Shown here: one piece after another, positions 33,538 to 44,620 of the stretch
Layout of the letters: each line of letters starts with the position of its first letter
Numbering within the stretch: the first letter of the stretch is position 1
Assembly: GCF_014201735.1 (NCBI RefSeq)
Contig: NZ_JACHFE010000004.1
Coordinates: forward strand, 290,373-354,372
Direction: 5' to 3'
From: Marinobacter oulmenensis
GTDB lineage: Bacteria > Pseudomonadota > Gammaproteobacteria > Pseudomonadales > Oleiphilaceae
DNA length: 64,000 nucleotides
Notes under the pieces: model-generated
Database searches by the model: none
Told to the model about the DNA's origin: nothing
What the model saw: only the letters and a program-made list of their open reading frames with translations
Made by a program: the position numbers and the translations under genes

Positions 33538-34521
33538 ATGACTGTTTCCAACAAACCGGTTGTCACCGTACTGACCGCGCCCGGAGAATCGGCGCCCCCG
33601 GGTATCGACGCGGTCAAGGCACGGGCCGAAGTTCGCTTCGCCTGTGACGAGCCAACGCTCAGGGATACCCTGCCCGGCACGGACATCATGATGGTAACCG
33701 ACTTCCGGACAGAAGCACTGGAAGCAGCATGGCCCGCAGCAGACCGGCTGCAATGGATTCACGCCACCAGTGCCGGCGTGGATGCCCTGATGTTTCCGGC
33801 CCTGATTGACAGTGATGTAACGGTCACCAATGCTCGGGGTATTTTTGACCGCAGCATTGCCGAATATGTGCTCTGTACCCTGCTGATGTTTGCCAAGGAC
33901 TTCCCAAGATCACTGCGGCTGCAGCGGGACCACCAGTGGCAACACCGCGATACCGAAAGAGCCGAGGGCAAACAGGTTCTGGTGGTCGGTGCCGGCTCCA
34001 TCGGTCGTCAGATCGGCCGCCTTGCCAAAGGCATCGGAATGGATCCTCACGGGGTGGCCCGCACCGCCCGGCAGGATGACCCGGATTTCTCCGCTGTCCA
34101 CAGCAACGAGCAGCTGTTCGACCAACTCGGGCACGCGGACTACGTGGTGATCGCAGCCCCGCTCACCCCACAGACGGAAGGCCTGTTTGACCAGAAGGCC
34201 TTCAGCGCCATGAAACCATCGGCAAGGCTGATCAACATCGGTCGCGGTCCGATCGTCAGGACCGATGATCTGCTCAAGTCGCTGGATTCCGGTGAAATTG
34301 CCGGAGCAGCCCTGGATGTGTTCGAGGAGGAGCCGGTCCCGGCCGATCATCCATTGTGGGACTATGAGAACGTGATCATGACGGCCCACATGGCCGGCGA
34401 TTTCATCGGCTGGAAACGGGCCCTGACCGATCAGTTCCTGGAGAACCTTGATCTCTGGAGCCGCAACGAAGACCTGTTTAACCTGGTTGACAAAAAGCTG
34501 GGGTATGCCGGCAGCCGCTGA
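33538..34521 (+). CDS. D-2-hydroxyacid dehydrogenase (NAD-binding)
   Basis: 327 residues. Substrate-domain start with WIHATSAGVDALM, then the nucleotide-binding half with GAGSIGRQIG, INIGRGPIVR supplying the Arg, DVFEEEPVPADHPLW supplying the Glu and TAHMAGD with the catalytic His. The group is GhrA/phosphoglycerate-dehydrogenase-like; glyoxylate, hydroxypyruvate or another 2-oxoacid may be the substrate. It diverges from the aminotransferase gene, and a strong terminator follows. Confidence 0.88.
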   Translation: MTVSNKPVVTVLTAPGESAPPGIDAVKARAEVRFACDEPTLRDTLPGTDIMMVTDFRTEALEAAWPAADRLQWIHATSAGVDALMFPALIDSDVTVTNARGIFDRSIAEYVLCTLLMFAKDFPRSLRLQRDHQWQHRDTERAEGKQVLVVGAGSIGRQIGRLAKGIGMDPHGVARTARQDDPDFSAVHSNEQLFDQLGHADYVVIAAPLTPQTEGLFDQKAFSAMKPSARLINIGRGPIVRTDDLLKSLDSGEIAGAALDVFEEEPVPADHPLWDYENVIMTAHMAGDFIGWKRALTDQFLENLDLWSRNEDLFNLVDKKLGYAGSR

Positions 34522-34538
34522 CGCGCCCCTGCCTCCAT

Positions 34539-34571
34539 AAAAAAACGGGAGCCAGTGGCTCCCGTTTTTTT
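34539..34571. terminator. Bidirectional rho-independent terminator
   Basis: CGGGAGCC and GGCTCCCG form an eight-pair stem with a three-base loop (34546-34564), with seven A on the left and seven T on the right. It serves both the hydroxyacid dehydrogenase gene and the convergent response-regulator gene. Confidence 0.95.
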
Positions 34572-34585
34572 ATCCGCCCGGAGTA

Positions 34586-35251
34586 TCAGCTACCGGACAA
34601 TGACTGTTCCGATGGATCAATCTCCATCTGCTGGATAGCAATCACGGCCTGGGTCCGGTTACGGACACCCAGCTTACGGAACACGGCCGTGATATGCGCC
34701 TTGATGGTAGCCTCTGAAACGTCCAGATCGTAGGCGATCTGCTTGTTCAGAAGCCCCTCAGCCAGCATGCCCAGCACGCGGAACTGCTGGGGCGTGAGTG
34801 ACGCCAGGCGCTCGGAAAAGTCAGTGGCTTCCGCCTGCATACGCTCGATCTTGTCGGCCACCCCTTCGGGCAGCCAGACCTCACCCTCCAGTACCGCCTG
34901 AATGGCTTCGGTAATGGTCGGCAGCGGAGCTGACTTGGGGATGAAACCCGAGGCGCCGTAATCCACGGAACGGCGCATAACCTGAAGGTCTTCCGAACCG
35001 GACACAACCACCACCGGCAGTCCCGGGTACTGGCCCCTCATGAAGACCAGCCCCGAAAAGCCGTGCGCACCCGGCATATTCAGATCCAGAAGGATCAGAT
35101 CGGCATCCGGGTGCGACTCTACCGCCGCCTGCAGTGATTTGATGCTGTCGACTTCGACCGTCTCGGCATCGGGCACTGCCTGATTGACCGCCTGCTTCAG
35201 TGCTGCCCGAAACAGCGGGTGATCATCAGCGACGATAATTGTTTGTGCCAT
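34586..35251 (-). CDS. LuxR-type response regulator, CrbR-like, next to acsA
   Basis: 221 residues. The receiver is intact: acidic pair in VADDHPL, phospho-acceptor Asp 58 in LILLDLNMPG, Thr/Ser of VVVSGS and Lys of GFIPKS. A LuxR helix-turn-helix occupies about 150-206 (LTPQQFRVLGMLAEGLLNKQ, ATIKAHITAVFRKLG). In Pseudomonas and Vibrio the CrbS/CrbR pair turns on acs; this gene lies 42 bases after acsA on the same strand and so probably does the same. The partner kinase is not in the window. Confidence 0.88.
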   Translation of the reverse strand: MAQTIIVADDHPLFRAALKQAVNQAVPDAETVEVDSIKSLQAAVESHPDADLILLDLNMPGAHGFSGLVFMRGQYPGLPVVVVSGSEDLQVMRRSVDYGASGFIPKSAPLPTITEAIQAVLEGEVWLPEGVADKIERMQAEATDFSERLASLTPQQFRVLGMLAEGLLNKQIAYDLDVSEATIKAHITAVFRKLGVRNRTQAVIAIQQMEIDPSEQSLSGS

Positions 35252-35293
35252 TCAGAAGATTCCTTACAGGTTATCAGCTGACCAACACCGGGA

Positions 35294-37243
35294 TTATTTG
35301 AACTCCCGGTGGCTGATCAGTTCGTCCACGACGCCCGGATCGGCCAGAGTGGAGGTATCACCCAGCTGATCATGCTCATTGGCTGCGATTTTACGCAGGA
35401 TCCTGCGCATGATTTTGCCAGAACGGGTCTTGGGCAGTCCAGGTGCCCACTGGATCACGTCCGGAGAGGCGATCGGGCCAATCTCCTTGCGAACCCACTG
35501 GACCAGTTCCTTCTTGAGCTCGTCGGAGGGCTCTTCGCCTTCCACCAGGGTGACATAGACGTAGATGCCCTGACCCTTGATGTCGTGCGGATAGCCGACC
35601 ACGGCCGCTTCAGCCACCTTGTCATGGGCCACCAGGGCGCTTTCGACTTCAGCGGTACCCAGACGGTGACCGGAGACGTTCAGAACGTCATCCACCCGGC
35701 CGGTGATCCAGTAGTAACCGTCTTCGTCCCGACGGGCACCATCACCGGTGAAGTACATGCCCTTGTAAGTGCTGAAGTAGGTCTGGGCGAACCGCTCGTG
35801 ATCCCCGTAGATGGTCCGCATCTGTCCCGGCCAGCTATCCAGGATCACCAGGTTACCCTCGGTCTTGCCTTCGAGAATATTACCCTCGTTGTCGACCAGG
35901 GCGGGCTGAACACCGAAGAATGGTTTGGTGGCGGACCCTGGCTTGAGGTCGGTAGCACCCGGCAGCGGAGAAATCAGGATGCCGCCGGTTTCAGTCTGCC
36001 ACCAGGTATCAACGATCGGACACTGGCTGTTGCCGATGACACGGTGGTACCACTCCCAGGCTTCCGGGTTGATCGGCTCACCCACTGAACCCAGCACTTT
36101 CAGGCTGTCGCGGGAAGTGCCGTCCATCACATGCTCACCCTGGGCCATCAGGGCGCGAATCGCGGTCGGCGCGGTGTACAGGATGTCGACCTTGTGCTTG
36201 TCGACCACCTGCCCCATGCGGGAGGCATCCGGGTAATTGGGTACACCCTCGAACAGCAGGGTCTTGGCGCCATTGGCCAGCGGGCCGTACAGAATGTAGC
36301 TGTGGCCGGTGACCCAGCCAAAGTCAGCGGTACACCAGTAGACATCACCGTCGTGGTAATCGAAGACGTATTCGTGGGTCATGGAGGTGTAGACCATGTA
36401 ACCACCGGTGGTGTGCAGCACACCCTTGGGGGTACCGGTGGAACCAGAGGTGTACAGCATGAACAGCGGGTCTTCCGCATTCATCGGCTCCGGCTCACAC
36501 TCGGTGGAGGCACCTTTCATCAGATCTTCGTAACGAACATCACGGCTGTCATCCCAGGGCACCTGCTCATTGCCCGTGCAGGTCACCACAACCACCTTGT
36601 CGACCTTGGCGTCATCCTCGTGTTTCAAAGCCGCATCGACGTTTTTCTTGAGCGGAATCGCACGGCCACCACGACGACCTTCATCGGCGGTGACCACAAA
36701 GCGGGATTTACCGTTCACGATACGCGCCGCGAGTGCCTCGGGAGAGAAGCCACCAAACACTACCGAGTGGATCGCGCCAATGCGGGCACAGGCCAGCATG
36801 GCCACGGCGGTCTCGACGATCATGGGCATGTAGATAGTCACCACATCGCCCTTCTTGACGCCCTGGTCCTTGAGCACATTGGCAAACTTGCAGGTTTCCT
36901 CGTACAGCTCCCGGTAAGTGACTTCCTTGGAAACAGAGGGGTCGTCACCTTCAAAGATGATGGCAGCCTGATCACCGCGCTTGTCCAGGTGACGGTCCAG
37001 GCAGTTCGCGGAGGCGTTCAGGACACCGTCCTCGAACCACTTGATGGACAGATTGTTGTAATCGTAAGTGGTGTTCTTGACCTTGGTGTAGGGCTTGATC
37101 CAGTCAAGGCGCTTGCCGTGTTCGCCCCAGAAGGTGTCCGGATCCTCAACGGACTGGCGGTACATCTCCTCATACTGTTCACGGCTGACCAGAGCGCGCT
37201 CGGCCACTTCCGGTGCTACCGGATACAACTGTTTGTCACTCAT
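35294..37243 (-). CDS. acsA: Acetyl-CoA synthetase
   Basis: 649 residues, the full length of bacterial Acs. AMP-forming ligase motifs: [19 protein letters not shown] for [31 protein letters not shown] and the acetylatable Lys 610 in [17 protein letters not shown]. The start [20 protein letters not shown] is typical of gammaproteobacterial AcsA. It activates acetate for the TCA and glyoxylate routes; Lys 610 is the usual switch for Pat-type acetylation. A CrbR-like gene follows. The 206 bases upstream carry no other gene. Confidence 0.97.
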   Translation of the reverse strand: MSDKQLYPVAPEVAERALVSREQYEEMYRQSVEDPDTFWGEHGKRLDWIKPYTKVKNTTYDYNNLSIKWFEDGVLNASANCLDRHLDKRGDQAAIIFEGDDPSVSKEVTYRELYEETCKFANVLKDQGVKKGDVVTIYMPMIVETAVAMLACARIGAIHSVVFGGFSPEALAARIVNGKSRFVVTADEGRRGGRAIPLKKNVDAALKHEDDAKVDKVVVVTCTGNEQVPWDDSRDVRYEDLMKGASTECEPEPMNAEDPLFMLYTSGSTGTPKGVLHTTGGYMVYTSMTHEYVFDYHDGDVYWCTADFGWVTGHSYILYGPLANGAKTLLFEGVPNYPDASRMGQVVDKHKVDILYTAPTAIRALMAQGEHVMDGTSRDSLKVLGSVGEPINPEAWEWYHRVIGNSQCPIVDTWWQTETGGILISPLPGATDLKPGSATKPFFGVQPALVDNEGNILEGKTEGNLVILDSWPGQMRTIYGDHERFAQTYFSTYKGMYFTGDGARRDEDGYYWITGRVDDVLNVSGHRLGTAEVESALVAHDKVAEAAVVGYPHDIKGQGIYVYVTLVEGEEPSDELKKELVQWVRKEIGPIASPDVIQWAPGLPKTRSGKIMRRILRKIAANEHDQLGDTSTLADPGVVDELISHREFK

Positions 37244-37449
37244 GTGCTCCCCCTTTAATAAGAGTCTGTTGTCATTGTCAGTTTATTGGTTAAGGGTGAT
37301 CGGACCTTTTGAGCCCTATAGGCATATACCCGTAGTTCAACACGGGTGCCGCCGCACAATGAATTAGACCAACGTACTAACCTTGCATGAAACTCCACTG
37401 GATCGGCTTGAAAATGCGCCGAACCGTCACTGATCTGACAACAAATTCA

Positions 37450-38277
37450 TCAAACAGTGCCCCACTCTCCACAGATAACGCCCACCGGGATGGAGCACGC
37501 CTCCAGAAAGTCCGCCAGGCCCGTCGGTGCAGTACCGGTAAAAAGGGCTTCGTTGACAACTGGCCGCAGCGCCGTCATCGGGCTTCGCGCGGCAACACCC
37601 CGGCCCTGCTGGTCCAACAGATAGGCCACACGTCTGGCGATGGCCTCACCGGAGTCCAGCCAGATCGTGCGCTCCGGCAGACCCTCGCGCAGCCATGGCA
37701 ACAGCAGCGGGTAATGGGTACAGCCGAGCACCACGGTATCGACGCCGGCTTCCCTTAGCGGCTCAAGCAGGTGATTGACATCCACCTGATCCGGCGAGGT
37801 ACCAGCCACCAGCTCCTCAGCCCAGCGCACCAGCGCGGGATGCCCCACCCGGACCACCTCGCAGTGGGGAGCAAACTGCCGGACAAGATCATCCAGATAC
37901 GGACGACGAACCGTTGCCGGCGTAGCCAGCAAACCAATACGGTGATTGTGCGTGACGGCCACCGCCGGTTTAATCGCGGGCACTACCCCAACCACAGGCG
38001 CCGCCACCGTTTGCCGCAAGCGCGGCAGTACCACGGTGCTGGCGGTATTGCAGGCCACCACAACCACATCGCAGGGCAGACTGGTCAGCACGCGATCAAT
38101 CAGGCGACAGCAACGCTCTATCACCACCTCCGCCGGCTGGTCGCCGTAGGGGAACAGGGCATTATCGGCAAGGTAGATCATTTCCGCGCCGGGAAGCTGG
38201 TGATGGATACATTCAGCCACGCTGAAACCACCCACCCCCGAATCAAAGACCAGAACCCGGGGACGACGCTCAGACAC
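37450..38277 (-). CDS. murI: Glutamate racemase
   Basis: 275 residues. FDSGVGGFSV opens the protein, the first catalytic Cys is C76 in VACNTAS and the second is in VLGCTHYPLLLPWL, with LADNALFPYG as the substrate loop. It makes D-glutamate for peptidoglycan in the cytoplasm. It overlaps the upstream nudC gene by eight bases, so the two are translated together. Confidence 0.95.
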   Translation of the reverse strand: MSERRPRVLVFDSGVGGFSVAECIHHQLPGAEMIYLADNALFPYGDQPAEVVIERCCRLIDRVLTSLPCDVVVVACNTASTVVLPRLRQTVAAPVVGVVPAIKPAVAVTHNHRIGLLATPATVRRPYLDDLVRQFAPHCEVVRVGHPALVRWAEELVAGTSPDQVDVNHLLEPLREAGVDTVVLGCTHYPLLLPWLREGLPERTIWLDSGEAIARRVAYLLDQQGRGVAARSPMTALRPVVNEALFTGTAPTGLADFLEACSIPVGVICGEWGTV

Positions 38278-39103
38278 GGTCGCCCTTGCCCCCGGCTCTG
38301 ATCCGCTCTTTCATCGACTCGATCAGCCGGCCGGCAATCGTGGTTTCCGGCGGGATCGGCGGGTGATCATCCGGCGTAAACCAGCCGGCATCCGCCAGCT
38401 CATCCTCCTGGAGCGTCAGATCGCCTGCCCGGTAATCCGCATAAAATCCCATCATCAGCTGATGGGGAAACGGCCAGGGCTGGGACCCCTGATAACGGAT
38501 ATTTTCGACTTCCAGACCGGTCTCTTCTCGCGTTTCCCGGGCGACCGCCTGCTCCAGGCTTTCACCAGGCTCCACAAAACCGGCGATCAGACTGTAGAAG
38601 TTACGCCCCGTTCGCGCCGACTTGGCCAGCAGGAAACGGTCCGACCGGCGGATGACAATAATCACGCAGGGAGCGATGCGCGGATACCAGGGAATATTGC
38701 AGTGCTGGCACCACCGGGCGCGTTCCCGCGGGTGAGGCCCGGTGCGCTCGCCGCAGCGACCACAGAACTGGTGATCACGCCACCATTGCCAGACCTGGAA
38801 AGCCGTGTTGATCAGCGCCAGCGGCGCGTCCGGTGTCGCCAGCAGGGCTTCGCGCAACGTCAGCACCTCCAGTCCCGGAAGGCCGGGATCCGGCAACTGG
38901 GTCACGTATACCCGCTGGCTGCCCCAGCTGCCCATACAGAGGGCGGTCGGGCGACTGTCTCCCATTTCCGGCCCGCCCCAGCGCAGGAACCAGCCATCAC
39001 CGGGTTTGAGAATACTGTTGCCGCTGAAAGCCAGTAGCAGATCCCCTTCCACAGGGGCCTCTTCTGTCCATCCCGGCTGCCAAACACTTTCCTTTCCGCC
39101 CAT
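38270..39103 (-). CDS. nudC: NADH pyrophosphatase / RNA decapping hydrolase
   Basis: 277 residues. A four-Cys zinc site (CGRCGERT, CQHC) precedes the Nudix box GFVEPGESLEQAVARETREE and the family-specific SQPWPFPHQLMMGF, which separates NudC from other Nudix proteins. It cleaves NAD(H) and removes NAD caps from RNA 5' ends. Complete length. It shares an overlap with murI and diverges from plsB. Confidence 0.95.
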   Translation of the reverse strand: MGGKESVWQPGWTEEAPVEGDLLLAFSGNSILKPGDGWFLRWGGPEMGDSRPTALCMGSWGSQRVYVTQLPDPGLPGLEVLTLREALLATPDAPLALINTAFQVWQWWRDHQFCGRCGERTGPHPRERARWCQHCNIPWYPRIAPCVIIVIRRSDRFLLAKSARTGRNFYSLIAGFVEPGESLEQAVARETREETGLEVENIRYQGSQPWPFPHQLMMGFYADYRAGDLTLQEDELADAGWFTPDDHPPIPPETTIAGRLIESMKERIRAGGKGDRV

Positions 39104-39244
39104 ACCTGCGACCTGTCAGCAATACTTGGGTAGGCCTGCGAATGTACCACACGAGGGCGGCGGCCAGAATCAGTATCCGGCTTTGCGCCGCCCTCCCAAC
39201 CCGGTAAACTTGGCGCCTAATTCCTGCACCGGAGCCTTCATTTT

Positions 39245-41716
39245 ATGCGACTTTACCAGGGTATTCGCAGCCTGATCCTGACTCTTTTGCGCAAAATACT
39301 GTTCCTCTGGGTCCGGACCAACGTCAGCGGCAACTCCCTGGAAACGCTGAACCTGGATCCGGAGAAGCCGGTCTGCTATGTCCTGCAATACAGCTCGCTG
39401 TCCAGCCGCCTGGTACTGGAGCAGGAAGTCATTCGCGCCGGCCTGCCCGGGGTGTCCAGGGCTCTGCCGGTGAAAAACGGGCCATCGCATTCTTTCTTTT
39501 TCCTGTACCAGCGTGTTGGCGGGTTGTTCCGGGGCGGCCGACACAAGCCGGTTCCGACGAGGGAATTCACGGATCTGGTCCAGTTTGGCGTTGAACACCC
39601 GGACGAAGATGTCCAGATTGTTCCGGTCTCACTGTTCTGGGGGCGCTCACCCGACAAGGAAAAGTCCCTGCTCAAGCTGCTTCTGTCAGACACCTGGTCC
39701 GTGGCCGGCCGACTGCAGAAATTCCTGATTATCCTTCTGCACGGACGCAATACCTACGTGCAGTTCAACCAGCCGCTGTCCCTGCAGGAAATCACCGAGG
39801 AATACCGGGACAACGAGGAGAAAGCCCGGCGCAAGCTGGCCCGGCTGCTACGCACTCACTTCCGGAAGGTCCGCCAGGCGGTGCTGGGACCGGACCTCTC
39901 CCATCGCCGGACCCTGGTGGAAGGCCTGATCCGCACCCAGGCGGTCAAGGAAGCCATCCGGGAAACCGCTGCCCGGGATGACATAGCACCCGAGAAAGTC
40001 CGGGCACGGGCCTACCGCTACGCTGACGAAATCGCGGCCAGCATGTCGGTGGTCACCATCCGCTTCCTGGAACGCATCCTGTCCTGGCTCTGGAACCGGA
40101 TCTACAAGGGCATCACCATCAACAATATCCGGGTTGCCCGGGAAGCCGCCCAGGACAACGCGGTGGTTTATGTGCCCTGCCATCGCTCGCACATCGACTA
40201 CCTGCTGCTGTCCTACGTGCTCTACCGCAACGGCCTGATGCCGCCCCACATCGCGGCAGGCATCAATCTCAACATGCCGGTTGTTGGCCCCATTCTGCGC
40301 CGGGGCGGTGCCTTCTTCATGCGCCGCAGTTTCCGGGATAACCCGCTTTACGCCACCGTATTCAACGAATACATGCATGTCATGTTCACCCGGGGCTACT
40401 CCGTGGAGTACTTTGTTGAAGGCGGGCGCTCGCGCACAGGCCGGATGCTGCAACCGCGTCCCGGCATGCTGTCCATGACCGTGCGCAGCTTCTTGCGGGA
40501 CCATCGCAAACCCATCGTCTTTGTACCGGTATACATCGGCTACGAAAAAGTGATGGAAGGACGCTCCTATCTGGGCGAACTGCGCGGCAAGAAAAAACAG
40601 AAAGAATCGGTTATCGGCCTGGCCCGGACCGCCCGCAAACTGACCCGATCCTTCGGACGGGTATCGCTGAATTTCGGCGACCCCATTGCCCTGGCGGATG
40701 TTCTGGACCAGGTGCACGACAGCTGGCGCCAGGAGGCCTACAACTCGGAATACCGGCCGGAATGGCTGCCCGAGGCGGTCAATACTCTGGCCCGTCAGGT
40801 GGCCAGCCGCATCAATGCTGCCGTTGCCGTCAACCCGATCAACATGACGGCCACCGTGCTCCTGGGCACCGATCGCATGGCCATGGACGAAGGCCAGCTC
40901 ATTCGGCTGATGGACCAGTACGCCGACCTTCTGCGGGCCTACCCTTATGCCCAGACCGTCACCCTGCCGGCCGGAGACGGCCGGGACTGGCTGGCCTACT
41001 GCGAGAGCATGGGGCTTGTCATCCGCCAACCCCAGAAGCTGGGAGACATCATTGCCCTGACAGGCAGCAACGCCACGCTGATGACCTACTACCGGAACAA
41101 CATCCAGCATCTGTTCGCGTTACCGTCACTGATTGCCAGCCTGTTTGAAAACAAGGCCAACCTGAGCCGCCAGAAGATTCTTTTCCTCGCCACCACCGCC
41201 TATCCCTACCTGCAGTCCGAGCTGTTCCTGCAGTATTCCCAGGACGAGATAGCCACGGTAATTGATCACTGGATCGACATTCTCACTCACCAGGGCCTGC
41301 TGATTACCCGCAAGGATGGCCGCATCGCCCGGCCCGAGGAAGGCACCGAAGCCATGCTGCGCACCCGGCTGCTCTCCCGCTTCATCATCCAGACCCTGGA
41401 GCGCTACCACATCACGCTCGGCATCCTGCGCAAATACGGCTCCGGCAAACTGACCGCCGCCGAACTGGAGCAACAGAGCACCCTGCTGGCCGAGCGCATG
41501 TCGATCCTGTTCGGCCTGAACGCACCGGAATTCTTCGACAAGACCCTGTTCCGCAACTTCATTGCCAACATGCAGAAGAATGGCGTTCTGCACACGGACG
41601 AAAATGGCCTGCTGTGTTTCGGGGATGGACTGGATGACGTCGCCGAGGATGCCCGTCTGGTACTGAGCGTGGAGAAGCGCCAGGCCATCCAGCAGATCAC
41701 CATGCTGGACGCCTGA
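39245..41716 (+). CDS. plsB: Glycerol-3-phosphate 1-O-acyltransferase
   Basis: 823 residues, the full PlsB length. Acyltransferase block I is YVPCHRSHIDYLLLSYVL (HxxxxD), block II GAFFMRRSFRDN, block III YFVEGGRSRTGRM and block IV PIVFVPVYIGYEKVMEG. It makes lysophosphatidate at the inner membrane, the first step of phospholipid synthesis. The start codon is placed by homology (MRLYQGIRSLILTLLRKILF); the ribosome site is weak. Convergent with rsmJ nine bases away. Confidence 0.96.
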   Translation: MRLYQGIRSLILTLLRKILFLWVRTNVSGNSLETLNLDPEKPVCYVLQYSSLSSRLVLEQEVIRAGLPGVSRALPVKNGPSHSFFFLYQRVGGLFRGGRHKPVPTREFTDLVQFGVEHPDEDVQIVPVSLFWGRSPDKEKSLLKLLLSDTWSVAGRLQKFLIILLHGRNTYVQFNQPLSLQEITEEYRDNEEKARRKLARLLRTHFRKVRQAVLGPDLSHRRTLVEGLIRTQAVKEAIRETAARDDIAPEKVRARAYRYADEIAASMSVVTIRFLERILSWLWNRIYKGITINNIRVAREAAQDNAVVYVPCHRSHIDYLLLSYVLYRNGLMPPHIAAGINLNMPVVGPILRRGGAFFMRRSFRDNPLYATVFNEYMHVMFTRGYSVEYFVEGGRSRTGRMLQPRPGMLSMTVRSFLRDHRKPIVFVPVYIGYEKVMEGRSYLGELRGKKKQKESVIGLARTARKLTRSFGRVSLNFGDPIALADVLDQVHDSWRQEAYNSEYRPEWLPEAVNTLARQVASRINAAVAVNPINMTATVLLGTDRMAMDEGQLIRLMDQYADLLRAYPYAQTVTLPAGDGRDWLAYCESMGLVIRQPQKLGDIIALTGSNATLMTYYRNNIQHLFALPSLIASLFENKANLSRQKILFLATTAYPYLQSELFLQYSQDEIATVIDHWIDILTHQGLLITRKDGRIARPEEGTEAMLRTRLLSRFIIQTLERYHITLGILRKYGSGKLTAAELEQQSTLLAERMSILFGLNAPEFFDKTLFRNFIANMQKNGVLHTDENGLLCFGDGLDDVAEDARLVLSVEKRQAIQQITMLDA

Positions 41717-41725
41717 CCAGCAGGC

Positions 41726-42535
41726 TCAGGCCGGCAGGGCCTTGAGCGCGTAGATGTCGTAGCGGCTGCTCTTGCCCTCGATCCGGGTGGCCGGCTCGGG
41801 ACCCTCAATCACCGGCGCCTTGCGCGGCCGTTTCACCACAACCCGGTAACGGGCATGTGTCAGGGCGGCCTGCAGCAGGGACGGTGCGTCATCATCATCC
41901 CCCACGATCTGGCGAAAGACCTGCATTTCCTTCTTCACCTTGGCGGACTTGTCACGGTGGGGGAACATCGGGTCAAGATAGATAACGTCAGCAGCCTCCG
42001 GCCCGGCAGTGTCCAGCCAGTCAGTGGCGCTGCCCGCCTGCAACGCCATGCGGGCGACAACCGGTGCACAGTCGGGGTTCAGGGCGGCCCGCTCCAGGCC
42101 GTCCGCCAGCAGCGCGTGAATCACCGGATTGCGTTCAAACAGGCTGACCCGACACCCGAGCCCGGCCAGGACAAACGCATCCTGCCCCAGCCCCGCTGTG
42201 GCATCCAGCACGTGCAGCGGCGATCGGGTTTTCTGCAGTCCCACCGCCCGGGACACCAGTTGACCCGCACCCCCGCCATGTTCACGACGATACCCCATTT
42301 TACCGGTCACAAATTCGGCACGGACCGGGCCCGGAGCACCCTTGCCGGTCTGTTGCAGAGCCAGCCCCCGTTCATCACTCAACAGAATCAGTTCATGACT
42401 GCGGACTTTCCGGGCATCCACTACACCCAGCCAGGACAGACCAAGATCCGCCGCCAGGGCACGGGCCACATGCTGGTCTCCGAGCGGCGCGCAGCCGACG
42501 GCCAGAAAGTCAGAGAGGGAAGACGGGGAAAACAC
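41726..42535 (-). CDS. rsmJ: 16S rRNA (guanine1516-N2)-methyltransferase
   Basis: 269 residues from a GTG at 42535. RsmJ marks: [20 protein letters not shown], the SAM-binding [39 protein letters not shown] and the catalytic-loop segment [20 protein letters not shown]. It modifies G1516 in 16S rRNA. The start is uncertain because no clear ribosome site precedes the GTG, but the alternatives are internal and would cut conserved sequence. Confidence 0.93.
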   Translation of the reverse strand: MFSPSSLSDFLAVGCAPLGDQHVARALAADLGLSWLGVVDARKVRSHELILLSDERGLALQQTGKGAPGPVRAEFVTGKMGYRREHGGGAGQLVSRAVGLQKTRSPLHVLDATAGLGQDAFVLAGLGCRVSLFERNPVIHALLADGLERAALNPDCAPVVARMALQAGSATDWLDTAGPEAADVIYLDPMFPHRDKSAKVKKEMQVFRQIVGDDDDAPSLLQAALTHARYRVVVKRPRKAPVIEGPEPATRIEGKSSRYDIYALKALPA

Positions 42536-42543
42536 GAAAGGGA

Positions 42544-42918
42544 TCAGACCAGAATATCAATGCCGGCAACGGGACCGTTGCCTTCGTACTCCTGACCGGC
42601 AGCGGCAACACCGGCAAAGGTAGACAGCGCCCGAGCCGTTGGCAGATTGACCTCGTCTGCCCGGAAGCGCTCCAGCTGGACATCTTCTGCCGCCCGACGG
42701 GCTTCAACACGCCGAGTGGAATCCTCGGGCGTCACCGGCTGGTTCGGGGTATTGGTGTCCTGCTGCTGGCGCGGAGCGCCCAGATCCTGACGAACGGCCT
42801 GGTCCCGGGCCTGAGGTGAAGCCGCAGGCGCCCTGGCAACATCCGAACGCTCCCGGGCCGGCGTGTTGTTACCGGTCTGGATCAGGGAGGCATTGGCCGA
42901 ATTGATACCACCAATCAT
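42544..42918 (-). CDS. Conserved hypothetical protein, Gln/Ala/Pro-rich
   Basis: 124 residues with no signal peptide or membrane span. It starts [18 protein letters not shown], has a low-complexity middle rich in Ala, Gln, Arg, Pro and Thr (about 20-85), and ends with an ordered-looking stretch [20 protein letters not shown] before AGIDILV. The layout recalls small flagellar or biofilm-linked unknowns in pseudomonads, but I do not recognise the family. It stops eight bases before rsmJ, so the two may be cotranscribed. Confidence 0.6.
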   Translation of the reverse strand: MIGGINSANASLIQTGNNTPARERSDVARAPAASPQARDQAVRQDLGAPRQQQDTNTPNQPVTPEDSTRRVEARRAAEDVQLERFRADEVNLPTARALSTFAGVAAAGQEYEGNGPVAGIDILV

Positions 42919-43004
42919 GGGCAGATACCGCTCAAATAATAAACAGGGTAAACGACATTATGGAAGAAAGACCGGCGAATGAAAAGCCGGAATCCGGTCC
43001 CGGC

Positions 43005-43712
43005 TCAGCCACGGCCCGGCAGTTTCTGCCAGGTCACCTCATCGCGGATATAGACAGGCTGGGCCTGTTCAGCGCTGACGGCCTCGCCCCGGTGCCAGCC
43101 AGCCTCAGCCAGCCGGGCAACCTGTGCTGCCCTGGGAACCAGCGTTTCATCAATCGTCTGCATCCGCGCAACCACGGCTTCCGGCATCTGCTGCTGCAGG
43201 GACCAGCCCTGCCCGGCGCCCAGCCACAATGCGCCAGCGTCTCCGGTTGCCGGCAGTGATACAGCGGAGGGCGGACAGACACGCTCGGCTTCCAGGCTCA
43301 CCGGCAGGCCCGCCTCGCTGCGGAACGCGCCCCAGTAGACCTCGCCCATGCGGGCATCGAACGCCACTGCCACGTTCTGACCTTCCGGGATCTGGTGTGT
43401 ATCCATGGCGCATAACGCCACCGTTGCCAGAGAGGACACGGGCACAACCGGCAGGTCCAGCCCCCAGGCCAGGCCCTGAATGGCACCGGTGGCAATACGC
43501 AGCCCGGTGAACGACCCGGGGCCACAGGCAAACGCCAGGACGTCAAGATCCTGCGGAGTCACGGCCGCTTCAGCGAGCAGCTCACGGACCATGGGCATCA
43601 GAAGGCGGGTGTGGCCCCGGGGGGCCAACTCAAACCGCTCTGTGACCCGGCCATCGAGCCACAGGGCGGCGGAACAGCCTGCCGAAGACGTATCCAGTGC
43701 CAGTAACTTCAC
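43005..43712 (-). CDS. tsaB: tRNA threonylcarbamoyladenosine biosynthesis protein TsaB
   Basis: 235 residues from GTG 43712. The ASKHA-fold start is LLALDTSSAGCSAALWLDG; the signature LDVLAFACGPGSFTGLRIAT and the PVVPVSSLATVALCAMD segment identify TsaB. It works with TsaD and TsaE to make the t6A base at position 37 of ANN-decoding tRNAs. It follows adk 27 bases downstream, an arrangement seen in related genomes. Confidence 0.93.
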   Translation of the reverse strand: MKLLALDTSSAGCSAALWLDGRVTERFELAPRGHTRLLMPMVRELLAEAAVTPQDLDVLAFACGPGSFTGLRIATGAIQGLAWGLDLPVVPVSSLATVALCAMDTHQIPEGQNVAVAFDARMGEVYWGAFRSEAGLPVSLEAERVCPPSAVSLPATGDAGALWLGAGQGWSLQQQMPEAVVARMQTIDETLVPRAAQVARLAEAGWHRGEAVSAEQAQPVYIRDEVTWQKLPGRG

Positions 43713-43739
43713 AGGGCCTCCGGGGCTGCCTTTGCAAGC

Positions 43740-44417
<678 letters not shown>

Positions 44418-44620
44418 TTATCGTTAGAAAAGCTGCGGCAAAGACCCATGCCTTTGCGACAACCTCTCCCCTGGTTCGCGGCCGGCACTGATGACGCGCT
44501 TGCTCAGATTTTGAGGCGGCATTATACGAAGTCAGTCCGGGCAGAGAAAGTCTACCTCCGTCTCATGGCAGGACGTCGCCAGCCCCGCGGGAGCCACAAC
44601 CTTTGGACCTTCCCCCAACA

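Noticed and set aside
39848-41110. 420-residue minus-strand frame inside plsB
   Set aside because: His-, Gln- and Val-rich shadow of a GC-rich gene with clear acyltransferase motifs.
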